Part shown: one piece after another, positions 43,501-49,927 of the stretch
Layout: every line of letters begins with the position of its first letter
Numbering within the stretch: the first letter of the stretch is position 1
NCBI GenBank assembly: GCA_033762815.1
Contig: JANRLF010000002.1
Span: 264,720-328,719, forward strand
Reading direction: 5' to 3'
DNA from: JANRLF01 sp033762815
GTDB taxonomy: Bacteria; Bacteroidota; Bacteroidia; Chitinophagales; CAIOSU01
Length of the DNA stretch: 64,000 nucleotides
The notes under the pieces: generated by a model
Databases searched by the model: none
What the model was told of the DNA's origin: nothing
Seen by the model: only the letters and a program-made list of their open reading frames with translations
Made by a program: the position numbers and the translations under genes

Positions 43501-44904
43501 TTCTATGCCTACCAACGCCAGTATTGGCAGATACACTATCAGGATGATGATCTCACCAAATGCTGCGCTGTTTCTTATTTTAGATGCCGCCGCATATACC
43601 TGCTCATCCATTTGCCTACCGGTAAGCCGTCCCTGGTTAAGGCCCTGTATGCGATGGACTATTGCTTCTACAATGATTACCGCGCCATCTACTATTAACC
43701 CGAAATCAATGGCCCCTAAGCTCATCAAATTGCCGCTGACCCCGAAGAGGTTCATCATGCTTACTGCAAACAACAAAGCCAGCGGAATAACAGAGGCTAC
43801 TATAAGACCCGCCCTTACATTCCCGATCAGCAGGACCAATATAAATATTACTATCAGCGCCCCTTCAATCAGGTTTCTTTGAACAGTGCTGATAGCGTTG
43901 TTTACAAGCTTTGAGCGGTCCAGGAATGGTTCTATGACCACCCCTTCCGGAAGCGACTTCTTTATCTGATCGATCCGCTCCTTTACTCGTGTCACCACTT
44001 CGGCACTGTTTTCGCCCTTCAGCATCATTACCATGGCGCTTACAATTTCGCCTTTTCCATCCTTGGTGGCCGCGCCGTAACGTATGGCATAGCCTTCCTG
44101 AACAGTGGCTATATCCCTTACGAGTATTGGTATGCCTTGCTCATTCTTTACCACTATCTTTTCGATGTCGCTGATGCTGCTGGCCATGCCAATGCCCCTG
44201 ATGAAGTAGGCATATGGCTTCTTATCAATGTAAGCACCTCCTGTGTTCTGGTTGTTGCGTTCCAGCGCCTCAAAAATTTCAGGCACCGTGGTATTCATGC
44301 TTTTAAGCTTATCCGGCTGTATGGCTATTTCATATTGCTTTAGGAAACCGCCCAGTGTGTTTATTTCCGCAACTCCAGGCGTTCCTGTCAGCTGGGGTTT
44401 TACTATCCAGTCTTGTATCGTGCGAAGCTGCATTGCGGAGTATTCGTCTTCATACCCAGACTTTGGTGCGATAGTATATTGGTAGATCTCGCCTAAACCT
44501 GTCGAAATCGGGGCCATTTCAGGTGTACCCATGCCTTCAGGAATAACGTTCTCCGCTTCCCGAATGCGCTCAGAGATTTGCGCCCTGGCCCAATATACAT
44601 CAACCTTTTCTTCAAAGACAACGGTTATAACGCTCAGCCCGAACCTGCTGATGGACCGCAGCTCAATGATCTTCGGTATAGGCTTTACGGCCTGTTCTAT
44701 CGGATAGGTAATAAATTGCTCTACCTCCTGCGCGGCCAAGCTGGGTGACAGCGTAATAATTTGGACCTGATTATTGGTAATGTCAGGTAAAGCGTCAATG
44801 GGTAGCCGCGACAGCGAATAGGCCCCCCAAATGATGAGTGCTAAGGTAAATAAGCCCACTATGAACTTATTGCTTATACTAAAGTGAATGATCTTATCTA
44901 GCAT
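40558..44904 (-). CDS. CzcA/CusA-type HME-RND pump fused to a TolC-like outer-membrane factor
   Basis: A 1448-residue protein. Residues 1 to about 1030 form a full heavy-metal RND pump: IDFGLIVDGAVIIVEAIVHR in TM4 matches the CzcA proton-relay motif (D, D and E residues), and LMTGVRSDVAVKIFGED is the porter-domain signature. From about residue 1035 the protein restarts with a signal-peptide-like segment (MKRGS, then VIFLLINPIVSFGQ) and continues as a TolC/CzcC-like channel (about 1060-1448). The CzcA group usually exports Zn, Co and Cd; that specificity fits the neighbouring Zn/Cd ATPase. An internal ATG at 41802 could yield a separate 414-residue channel. Confidence 0.9.
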   Translation of the reverse strand: MLDKIIHFSISNKFIVGLFTLALIIWGAYSLSRLPIDALPDITNNQVQIITLSPSLAAQEVEQFITYPIEQAVKPIPKIIELRSISRFGLSVITVVFEEKVDVYWARAQISERIREAENVIPEGMGTPEMAPISTGLGEIYQYTIAPKSGYEDEYSAMQLRTIQDWIVKPQLTGTPGVAEINTLGGFLKQYEIAIQPDKLKSMNTTVPEIFEALERNNQNTGGAYIDKKPYAYFIRGIGMASSISDIEKIVVKNEQGIPILVRDIATVQEGYAIRYGAATKDGKGEIVSAMVMMLKGENSAEVVTRVKERIDQIKKSLPEGVVIEPFLDRSKLVNNAISTVQRNLIEGALIVIFILVLLIGNVRAGLIVASVIPLALLFAVSMMNLFGVSGNLMSLGAIDFGLIVDGAVIIVEAIVHRIQGLNQGRLTGRQMDEQVYAAASKIRNSAAFGEIIILIVYLPILALVGIEGKMFRPMAETVGFAILGAFILSLTYVPMMSALLLKKDTGHKRNISDKIMDFLHRIYDPALNAALRLRVPVIAISVLLLVAAGFIFSTLGGEFIPTLEEGDIATHVISSPGSSLSQEVEAATKAEQILMKKFPEVTHIVTKIGSAEVPTDPMPMEAGDAIISMKDKDEWTSAETKEEMMEKMEEALDEIPGITTEFSQPIQMRFNELMTGVRSDVAVKIFGEDIDLLASKAEEALGIIRIVEGVIDARAEQVTGLPQITVRYNHDKLALYGLSVGDLNKVVRTGFAGEAAGSIYEGEKRFDLVVRLVENSRQDIRDIKTLFITLPSGNQIPLEQVADVQYEQGPMQISREDGKRRIVIGFNVRGSDVQTVVDEIQQRLDKNLKLPAGYYITYGGQFENLVEANKRLAIAVPIALALIFLLLFFTFRSIKQSLLIFTAIPFSAIGGVIALWLRGMPFSISAGIGFIALFGVAVLNGIVLISYFNQLKSEGISDIVQRVKEGTRVRLRPVIMTAAVASLGFLPMAISNSSGAEVQKPLATVVIGGLITATLLTLIVLPILYIYFEKINIMKRGSDITTGLVIFLLINPIVSFGQNQPQLTLDLALQQGLKNNNLVQASELNVQVQQQLKVGSFEMPQTELNATLGQINSHNFDQNYSVTQGLPNPALIAARKKLLNANIAISENSLRITKQELTNEIRQSWLRLSYLHALNDLLSREDSIMKEFVRGADLRYQTGETNMLEKTTVETKRQQLLQNFKQNEVLISIEEEKLKRYIGIDSFYGTYDFAPADLAALQDSSLLNNNPLLQYELQQVALVEAERNVTKAQLFPNLSAGYFIQSLKGPQDVDGQSVFYDGKPRFQGVMIGLQVPLFPVGIKSRLKASKLQVLSLQKNSLYVKSQLQSQLDQYVKQYGSWRSMLEYYNTQALPNAKTIVNNASISYQNGDIGYLEYLQALQTNLDIQRGYLETINNLNLSVTNIQYLLNL

Positions 44905-44992
44905 TGAAGTTATCGTTATAGAGAAATAGCCATACCATACCTATGGCAATACAAATAGTTCAGTGCAATAATGGCACTGCAAGAAATAACGA

Positions 44993-45334
44993 TCAGCCTA
45001 TTTTTGGCGGCTGCCAGATAGAGAATGAGATTTGAGGTGGCAATGACAGTGCATAGCCGGTATAAGTCGGCGCAGGATGCTCCGTTGAAAATGAATAAAA
45101 ATACAGGGAAACCAGATTGATTGCTGTGCTGCAACAGGCGCATACGCAGAATGGCGTGCACGTTTCTTGTTCATGCTCATGGTCGCTATGGCCAGCAATA
45201 ATTTCTTTCTGAACGGTTTGCTCATCATTGCAATCCCTGCTATCCCCGCACGGAATGCAGGATAAACCAATAAGATAGATGCTTAATATGAAGGTTAACC
45301 ATTTCACTTTTACAAAGTTATAAAAGATGCCCAA
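44993..45334 (-). CDS. DUF6660-like small secreted protein
   Basis: A 113-residue paralogue of the protein at 27230-27529. It has a signal peptide (WLTFILSIYLIGLSCIPC), a His/acid segment (HSDHEHEQE), a CTPFCVCACC core, and the ending WQPPKIG. A GTG at codon 10 would give a more usual short n-region, so the start is uncertain. It is the first gene upstream of the fused RND pump on the same strand. Function unknown; the Cys/His content and location suggest periplasmic metal binding. Confidence 0.7.
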   Translation of the reverse strand: MGIFYNFVKVKWLTFILSIYLIGLSCIPCGDSRDCNDEQTVQKEIIAGHSDHEHEQETCTPFCVCACCSTAINLVSLYFYSFSTEHPAPTYTGYALSLPPQISFSIWQPPKIG

Positions 45335-45590
45335 CTAGTGAAAAACATTTTATACTGTATTGATATACTAACATTCACAATCATTGAGTATCACAATAAA
45401 AATTGCGCTCTCAAAGCCCACATGTTAAAACCAGGTTTTTCAAAAGGTAGCGATTATCACTCTAATTTTCCCCACACCAACCATAACAATTATGATTCTA
45501 TTCAAAACCAAACATATGAGCCTTCACCCATGTTTCATGAACTGGCAATTTATTTTCATTGTTGCAAAAAAGCCGTACATTAGGCACTAA

Positions 45591-45964
45591 GTGAAAAGGT
45601 TTGCAACCATATTCCTGTGTGTTGTTTACTTGTTTGTAAAACAGGTGTTACCCTTAGCATACATTTTTTGGGGAGGTAAAGTCAAATCGGTTACTGTTCT
45701 AACTGAGAAGAAGAAGCATTGCTGTGGAAATAAGGTAATGCCTCCAGGATGTAGTGAGGATGAAGCCGTAAAGGTTCAACTAGACGAAGAGCACAATTTG
45801 ACTTCAAGTACCACAAGAAAAGCACTTAGTGGTGGCTACTTTGCCCTCTTTACAGCATAGCGAACTCTATTTGTTGAGAGGAGTACCCCCCATTTGTAAT
45901 AATCACTCCACCCGAACCCTCCTTTCCTTCTTTATACATTCTGAATAGCGTTTTCCTAATCTGA
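45591..45964 (+). pseudogene. Decayed HYC_CC_PP-family gene
   Basis: Starts GTGAAAAG like the intact copy at 47364 and keeps the signal peptide, the SVTVLTEKKKHCCGNKVMPPGC core and the VKVQLDEEHNLTSS segment. It then shifts frame and stops at 45860. The lost C-terminus is still readable in another frame, TPPEPSFPSLYILNSVFLI, stopping at 45964, parallel to SPPEPSSRSLHLLNSVFII of the intact copy. The HFCGG motif has also become YIFWGG, losing His and Cys. Part of the duplicated block with the HMA pseudogene that follows. Confidence 0.8.
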
Positions 45965-46032
45965 GATTATTAGTTCGGCCCTCCACGGCTATCGTGTACC
46001 TATACCTTTTTTAACTAATAAATATTAACAAA

Positions 46033-46253
46033 ATGAAAACTATAAATGCAGCTTTTGCAGGTGTATTCAGCATTTTACTACTCTTTGCGTGTAATTCAGT
46101 CCCTCCAACTGCCAAAACAGAACCGTCAAAGTTTCGGGGAACTGCGGAATGTGCGAAACACCCATTGAGGGCAGCCTTAACATATCTGGAATAGTTGACG
46201 CGGACTGGAACGAAGATACCAAGCTTATAGTCCGGACATGCGTCCCCAAATAA
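46033..46253 (+). pseudogene. Decayed HMA-lipoprotein gene
   Basis: Begins ATG with a lipoprotein signal (FSILLLFAC) and then loses frame by one base near 46120. Read in the shifted frame, it continues as GNCGMCETPIEGSLN...GIVDADWNEDTKLIV and stops early at 46253. A stretch of about 110 bases is nearly identical to the intact gene at 47824-48180, which shows recent common origin. The second half of the HMA domain and the CC end are missing. Confidence 0.85.
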
Positions 46254-46320
46254 ATAATGGATTCAAGATGCGTCAATGGACATACGAGGATGCAAATTGC
46301 TATACATGCTCATGGAAACA

Positions 46321-46407
46321 TCAGTTGCCGTATCCCAGATAATTCCCTGACTGAGCTACTGCAGTTAATGTAATAAAAACGAGAAGGAGCAGAATAATAC
46401 TTTTCAT
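46321..46407 (-). pseudogene. Truncated exported-protein start
   Basis: A 28-codon open frame that is almost entirely a signal peptide (SIILLLLVFITLTAVAQS) and stops nine residues later. It looks like the 5' end of a lost secreted-protein gene rather than a functional peptide. Confidence 0.35.
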
Positions 46408-46472
46408 ATGGTTATTATTGGCTGATATATCACTAAACTTCATATTGAGGACGTACTTATTATAACTTCCAA

Positions 46473-47123
46473 TTATGGCTTCCTTGCTAGATAGTAGCTA
46501 AAAGTTCCAACTTTTGTATTAAGGAAGCCCACCTCTAAAATATCCACGAAATCTGCATTAGAGATAAATTGAGGCATTAAACCTTTAACATTATCCTGTG
46601 TAGTTTTAAAGCCGTCTAATAACTGAATACTAAAAAATAATAAGCGCATCAACTTATTTTGTGCCTTTCCCCAATCGCCTATAATAAGTTTCCCTTGAGG
46701 TTTAAGAACCCGATGGAGTTCTTTAAGACAATGAAGCTTTGTTTCTCTATCCAGTTGGTGAAACACTAGTGAACTAAAAACTTTGTCAAAGAAGTTGTCA
46801 TTAAAAGGTAAGCAAGTGCCGTCGTATAAATGAAGGGGCACTTGGAGGTTATACCTTTTTAATTTCTCCTCGGCAATAGCTTTTATGCTTGCATCAATGT
46901 CCACACCCATAACCGGCACCTGACTATTTCGCTGCTTTAAGAGGATAAGGTTTTGCGCGGTGCCGAAACCAAACTCCAGGATGTTTTCGTAGCTATTTGG
47001 GTTTAGGAGATCAACTAACCTGGTTCTAACCTTATTCTCTGGCATTACTGTTTTTATAGCCAGGTCGTAATAGTTACTTAGGAATTTGTAACCCAAAGCA
47101 GGAATGAACTTTTTTTTGCTCAT
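46473..47123 (-). CDS. Class I SAM-dependent methyltransferase
   Basis: A 216-residue methyltransferase started at the ATG of MSKKKF (an upstream ATG at 47153 is possible). Motif I ILEFGFGTAQN, the acidic end of strand 2 (VMGVDID), a DGTCLPF segment and an LKELHRVLKPQGKLIIGDW post-motif are typical of the UbiE/COQ5-like group. It lies between the decayed and intact copies of the HYC_CC_PP/HMA block, on the opposite strand. Substrate unknown; toxic metal(loid) methylation is conceivable, but the ArsM-type conserved cysteines were not seen. Confidence 0.75.
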   Translation of the reverse strand: MSKKKFIPALGYKFLSNYYDLAIKTVMPENKVRTRLVDLLNPNSYENILEFGFGTAQNLILLKQRNSQVPVMGVDIDASIKAIAEEKLKRYNLQVPLHLYDGTCLPFNDNFFDKVFSSLVFHQLDRETKLHCLKELHRVLKPQGKLIIGDWGKAQNKLMRLLFFSIQLLDGFKTTQDNVKGLMPQFISNADFVDILEVGFLNTKVGTFSYYLARKP

Positions 47124-47266
47124 ATTTTCTTCAACTAAAGATGAAAACGTCATTTAAATACCGGAGTTGCGCGATTATAACTTATTAGCCTCACCAAGTT
47201 AAAGCGCTCATTCGATAGCATTAATTAGCTTAAAGCTAAGAAAATTGCTTCTAGGCAGGTGTCAAT

Positions 47267-47304
47267 CTGTAAATATTACAACTGTCTACCCAAAAATTAC
47301 AACT
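47267..47304 (+). promoter_or_regulatory. Paired 21-bp direct-repeat boxes upstream of the HYC_CC_PP operon
   Basis: Box a is CTGTAAATATTACAACT at 47267-47283. Box b repeats AAAATTACAACT exactly 21 bases later, its TTACAACT at 47297-47304 versus 47276-47283. A TATTTTG at 47325 stands where a -7 element would be, 28 bases from the start of the box b TTACAACT. Two-turn spacing of direct repeats is typical of AraC-type sites. Confidence 0.65.
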
Positions 47305-47363
47305 GCTAAATGGCATGTTTTGCCTATTTTGCTGGTTCTCATAAAAGTATTACCTTACATTCT

Positions 47364-47747
47364 GTGAAAAGAGTAGCTATCATATTCTTGTGTGTTTTCT
47401 ACCTGTTCATCACAACAGGCATGACCCTCACGGTGCATTTCTGTGGTGGGGCGTTCAAATCTTTCACTGTTTTGGCGGAAGATAAAAACTCGTGCTGCGG
47501 AAAGAAGGTGATGCCGGTGGGATGTTGTAAGCATGAAACAGTTAAGCTTCAATTGGAGGATGACCATAACTTAGCTTCAGCTATTGCTTTGCCTACAGAA
47601 ACGGCCCATATAGAAGTCTTTTTTGTTCCTGAATCAGCTAATGCACTTTATTCACTTTATAGTATACTTCTTATAGCAAGTGATCATTCACCTCCAGAGC
47701 CATCCTCTCGATCATTACATTTGTTGAACAGCGTTTTCATAATTTAA
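47364..47747 (+). CDS. HYC_CC_PP-family exported protein
   Basis: A 127-residue small exported protein. GTG at 47364 is preferred as start because the decayed copy also begins GTGAAAAG and the signal peptide (VAIIFLCVFYLFITTG) starts there. It has the family's three hallmarks: H-F-C-G-G after the signal, CCGKKVMPVGCC, and SPPEP near the end. Such proteins are Bacteroidota-specific, found in copper loci, and of unknown function; the Cys/His content suggests metal binding. First gene of an operon with an HMA lipoprotein and an AraC regulator, behind paired operator boxes. Confidence 0.8.
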   Translation: MKRVAIIFLCVFYLFITTGMTLTVHFCGGAFKSFTVLAEDKNSCCGKKVMPVGCCKHETVKLQLEDDHNLASAIALPTETAHIEVFFVPESANALYSLYSILLIASDHSPPEPSSRSLHLLNSVFII

Positions 47748-47823
47748 GCAGGTAATAAGTTATAAGGCTGCCATCGTGGTCATTCGCCTTTTGTACTAAC
47801 TATTTATCTACTTAAAAAATCAT

Positions 47824-48180
47824 ATGAAAACTTTAAGATTTTCTATCTTGCTGATTAGCTGCCTTACAATTTTTGCCTGCAATAATCTACCCAAAACCGC
47901 AAAAACAGAAACTTTCAAAGTTTGGGGGAACTGCGGAATGTGCAAAAAAAACATTGAGGGCAGCCTTAACTTACCTGGAATAGTTGACGCGGAATGGAAC
48001 GAAGATACCAAGCTTATAGAGGTGGTATATGACACCACGAAGATTGGCCTAGATCAAATAAAGAAAACTATCGCTTCAGTCGGCTACGATAATGATGCTT
48101 ATACTGGGGAGAATGATGCCTACAGTAAGCTTCCCGGATGTTGCCAATATGAACGCAAACTTGATGCAGTAAAACCATAA
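47824..48180 (+). CDS. HMA-domain lipoprotein
   Basis: A 118-residue exported protein with lipobox C19 (CLTIFAC) and an HMA domain (about 29-95) with C37-G-M-C40. It ends with LPGCC and a short basic tail, recalling the DGCCKKK end of the two HMA proteins at 32.6-33.4 kb. Probably a periplasmic copper (or other soft-metal) carrier. It sits between HYC_CC_PP and the AraC regulator, 5 bases before the latter. Confidence 0.85.
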   Translation: MKTLRFSILLISCLTIFACNNLPKTAKTETFKVWGNCGMCKKNIEGSLNLPGIVDAEWNEDTKLIEVVYDTTKIGLDQIKKTIASVGYDNDAYTGENDAYSKLPGCCQYERKLDAVKP

Positions 48181-48185
48181 GAGTT

Positions 48186-48746
48186 ATGAAACTGCATGTA
48201 AAAAACATGGTATGTGATCGTTGCAAAATGGTAGTCACATCCGAGCTAAAGCGTATAGGTATGAAAGTTACCCTAGTAGAGCTTGGTGAAGTCGAAGTAA
48301 GCGAGACAGTTACTGATAGTCAAATAGCCGAAGCAAAGCAAGCACTGGAGAAAGTGGGTTTTGAGCTACTGGATGATCAAAAACAAAAGCTGGTGGAGGG
48401 CATTAAAAATGCAGTGGTAGAAATGATACATTATCATAAAACTGGCGAAGCTAACCTTAACTACTCACAAGTAATAGCAAACAAACTTAATAAGGATTAT
48501 ACCTATCTGAGCAACTTATTTTCGGAGTTGGAAGGCAGCACTATTGAGAAGTATATTATTCTTCAACGGATAGAAAGAGCCAAGGAGTTAATAGGTTATG
48601 GTCAGCTTTCTCTTACCGAGATAGCCGAACAGCTTGGATATAGTAGTGTTGCGTATTTGTCTAATCAGTTTAAAAAAGTAACAGGCTTGACCCCTACTGC
48701 TTATAAAGAAAAAGGAAAAGGCCGCAAGTCCCTTGACAAGGTATAA
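48186..48746 (+). CDS. AraC-family regulator with N-terminal HMA-like metal site
   Basis: A 186-residue regulator. The first about 70 residues form an HMA-like domain with C10-D-R-C13, apparently the metal sensor. The C-terminal about 100 residues are an AraC-type double HTH: helix 1 region YTYLSNLFSELEG, then LSLTEIAEQLGYSSVAYLSNQFKKVTGLTPTAYK, the second HTH with the family's F-K-K-x-x-G-x-T-P-x-x-Y signature. Its gene is immediately followed by one of the three paired boxes, and two more lie upstream of the surrounding operons, so it is the natural candidate to bind them in response to copper. Confidence 0.85.
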   Translation: MKLHVKNMVCDRCKMVVTSELKRIGMKVTLVELGEVEVSETVTDSQIAEAKQALEKVGFELLDDQKQKLVEGIKNAVVEMIHYHKTGEANLNYSQVIANKLNKDYTYLSNLFSELEGSTIEKYIILQRIERAKELIGYGQLSLTEIAEQLGYSSVAYLSNQFKKVTGLTPTAYKEKGKGRKSLDKV

Positions 48747-48784
48747 CTGTAAAAATTACAAGGATCGCTGTAAATGTTACAACT
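48747..48784 (+). promoter_or_regulatory. Paired 21-bp direct-repeat boxes upstream of the Cys-rich protein operon
   Basis: CTGTAAAAATTACAAG at 48747-48762 and CTGTAAATGTTACAACT at 48768-48784, exactly 21 bases apart and the best-conserved pair of the three. The first overlaps the last base of the AraC stop codon. A TAAAGCTTG at 48804-48812 stands at the -7 position. Confidence 0.75.
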
Positions 48785-48849
48785 TAAAAATCTCTTCCTG
48801 GAATAAAGCTTGTTGGATTCTAGTCATTCATTAACCTTAAACTTAGTGT

Positions 48850-49167
48850 ATGAAAAATGAACAAACAATAGCGGTAATAGATGCTTGTGCAGCAGCCTGT
48901 AATCATTGCGCAAGCGCCTGTCTTCAGGAAGAAGATGTAAAAATGATGAGCAAATGCATCAGCTTAGATATGGCATGTGCTGCGATTTGCAAGGCTACGT
49001 CAACATTATTAGCCCAAGATTCGGAACATGGAAGGCATTTATTGCGAGAATGTATTGAAGTATGTGAAGCCTGCGCTGACGAATGCGAAAAACATGACCA
49101 TATGGGGCATTGTAAACAATGTGCGCAGGCTTGCAGAAACTGCGCTGAAGCATGTAAGTCATTATAA
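48850..49167 (+). CDS. Cys-rich four-helix-bundle copper-storage-like protein (DUF326 type)
   Basis: A 105-residue cytosolic protein with 16 cysteines (13, 17, 20, 24, 36, 43, 47, 68, 72, 75, 79, 88, 91, 95, 98, 102) spaced every 3-4 residues along predicted helices, so they point into the core. This is the pattern of the Csp copper-storage proteins that hold Cu(I) ions inside a four-helix bundle. No signal peptide is present, unlike some Csp1 proteins. First gene after the second pair of boxes, followed by a DUF305 gene. Confidence 0.85.
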   Translation: MKNEQTIAVIDACAAACNHCASACLQEEDVKMMSKCISLDMACAAICKATSTLLAQDSEHGRHLLRECIEVCEACADECEKHDHMGHCKQCAQACRNCAEACKSL

Positions 49168-49197
49168 ATTTTATTCTAAAACCTTAAAACGACTCAA

Positions 49198-49827
49198 ATG
49201 AAAGCCCTCATAAAGTACTTCACCATGCTTCTTTGCTGTATATTCTTGGTATCCTGTGGTAAACAAGATGAGAATACCAACAATGTTTTTCAGCAATCAC
49301 ACGATGACAATGTAATGATGCAGAAAATGCATGCAATTATGGATGAAATGACTGACATGACTATGACCCATGACCCAGACATTGATTTTGCAGCTATGAT
49401 GAAAATGCATCATGAAGGCGCTATTGAGATGGCAGAATTAGAAAAAGCCTCCGGTGATGATTCGCAATTAAAAACAATGGCGCAGAACATAATAGATGCA
49501 CAAACCGCGGAAATAGCCATGTTAGATGCTTGGTTAGGTGACAACCCTACCGTAGGTAGTATGGATATGGATTTCATGCAGGAGATGGAAGACATGAATG
49601 GTGAGATGGACAGACAAGCCGACCTTCAGATTATTACCGGTGATGTTGATGAGGACTTTGCTACGCTTATGATCATCCACCATCAAAGCGCAGTTGATAT
49701 GGCTTCTGCTTATCTTCATCATGGCACAGATACACAGTTATCTCAAATGGCGAGAGATATAAAAAGCGCTCAGCCTGCTGAAATTGAAGCACTTCAGAAT
49801 TGGTTGCTGCCGAAAAGAAGGAAGTAA
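49198..49827 (+). CDS. DUF305-family lipoprotein
   Basis: A 209-residue lipoprotein (lipobox FLVSC near residue 20) with two DUF305 half-repeats: MKMHHEGAIEMAELE in the first and MIIHHQSAVDMASAYL in the second. It is also rich in Met (MMQKMHAIMDEMTDMTM, MDMDFMQEMEDMNGEM), which suits periplasmic Cu(I) binding. DUF305 proteins are ferritin-like helical proteins common in copper loci. Same transcript as the Cys-rich protein (gap 30 bases). Confidence 0.85.
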   Translation: MKALIKYFTMLLCCIFLVSCGKQDENTNNVFQQSHDDNVMMQKMHAIMDEMTDMTMTHDPDIDFAAMMKMHHEGAIEMAELEKASGDDSQLKTMAQNIIDAQTAEIAMLDAWLGDNPTVGSMDMDFMQEMEDMNGEMDRQADLQIITGDVDEDFATLMIIHHQSAVDMASAYLHHGTDTQLSQMARDIKSAQPAEIEALQNWLLPKRRK

Positions 49828-49837
49828 GTGGGCCAAT

Positions 49838-49875
49838 CTGTAAATCCTATAACTCTTTCCCAAAATCCTGTAACA
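49838..49875 (+). promoter_or_regulatory. Paired 21-bp direct-repeat boxes upstream of the copper ATPase
   Basis: CTGTAAATCCTATAACT at 49838-49854 and a CAAAATCCTGTAACA box at 49861-49875. The aligned CTATAACT/CTGTAACA parts begin at 49847 and 49868, 21 bases apart. A perfect TAnnTTTG element, TAGCTTTG, is at 49896-49903, 20 bases after the second box and 25 bases before the copper ATPase start. Confidence 0.65.
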
Positions 49876-49927
49876 CTTAAGCAAATCAACGCCAGTAGCT
49901 TTGTGTTATCAATTTAAAGGAGTTATT

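Noticed and set aside
45338..45583. Rightward 81-codon open frame before the decayed HYC_CC_PP gene
   Set aside because: No signal peptide, domain or homologous counterpart before the intact copy; composition looks non-coding.
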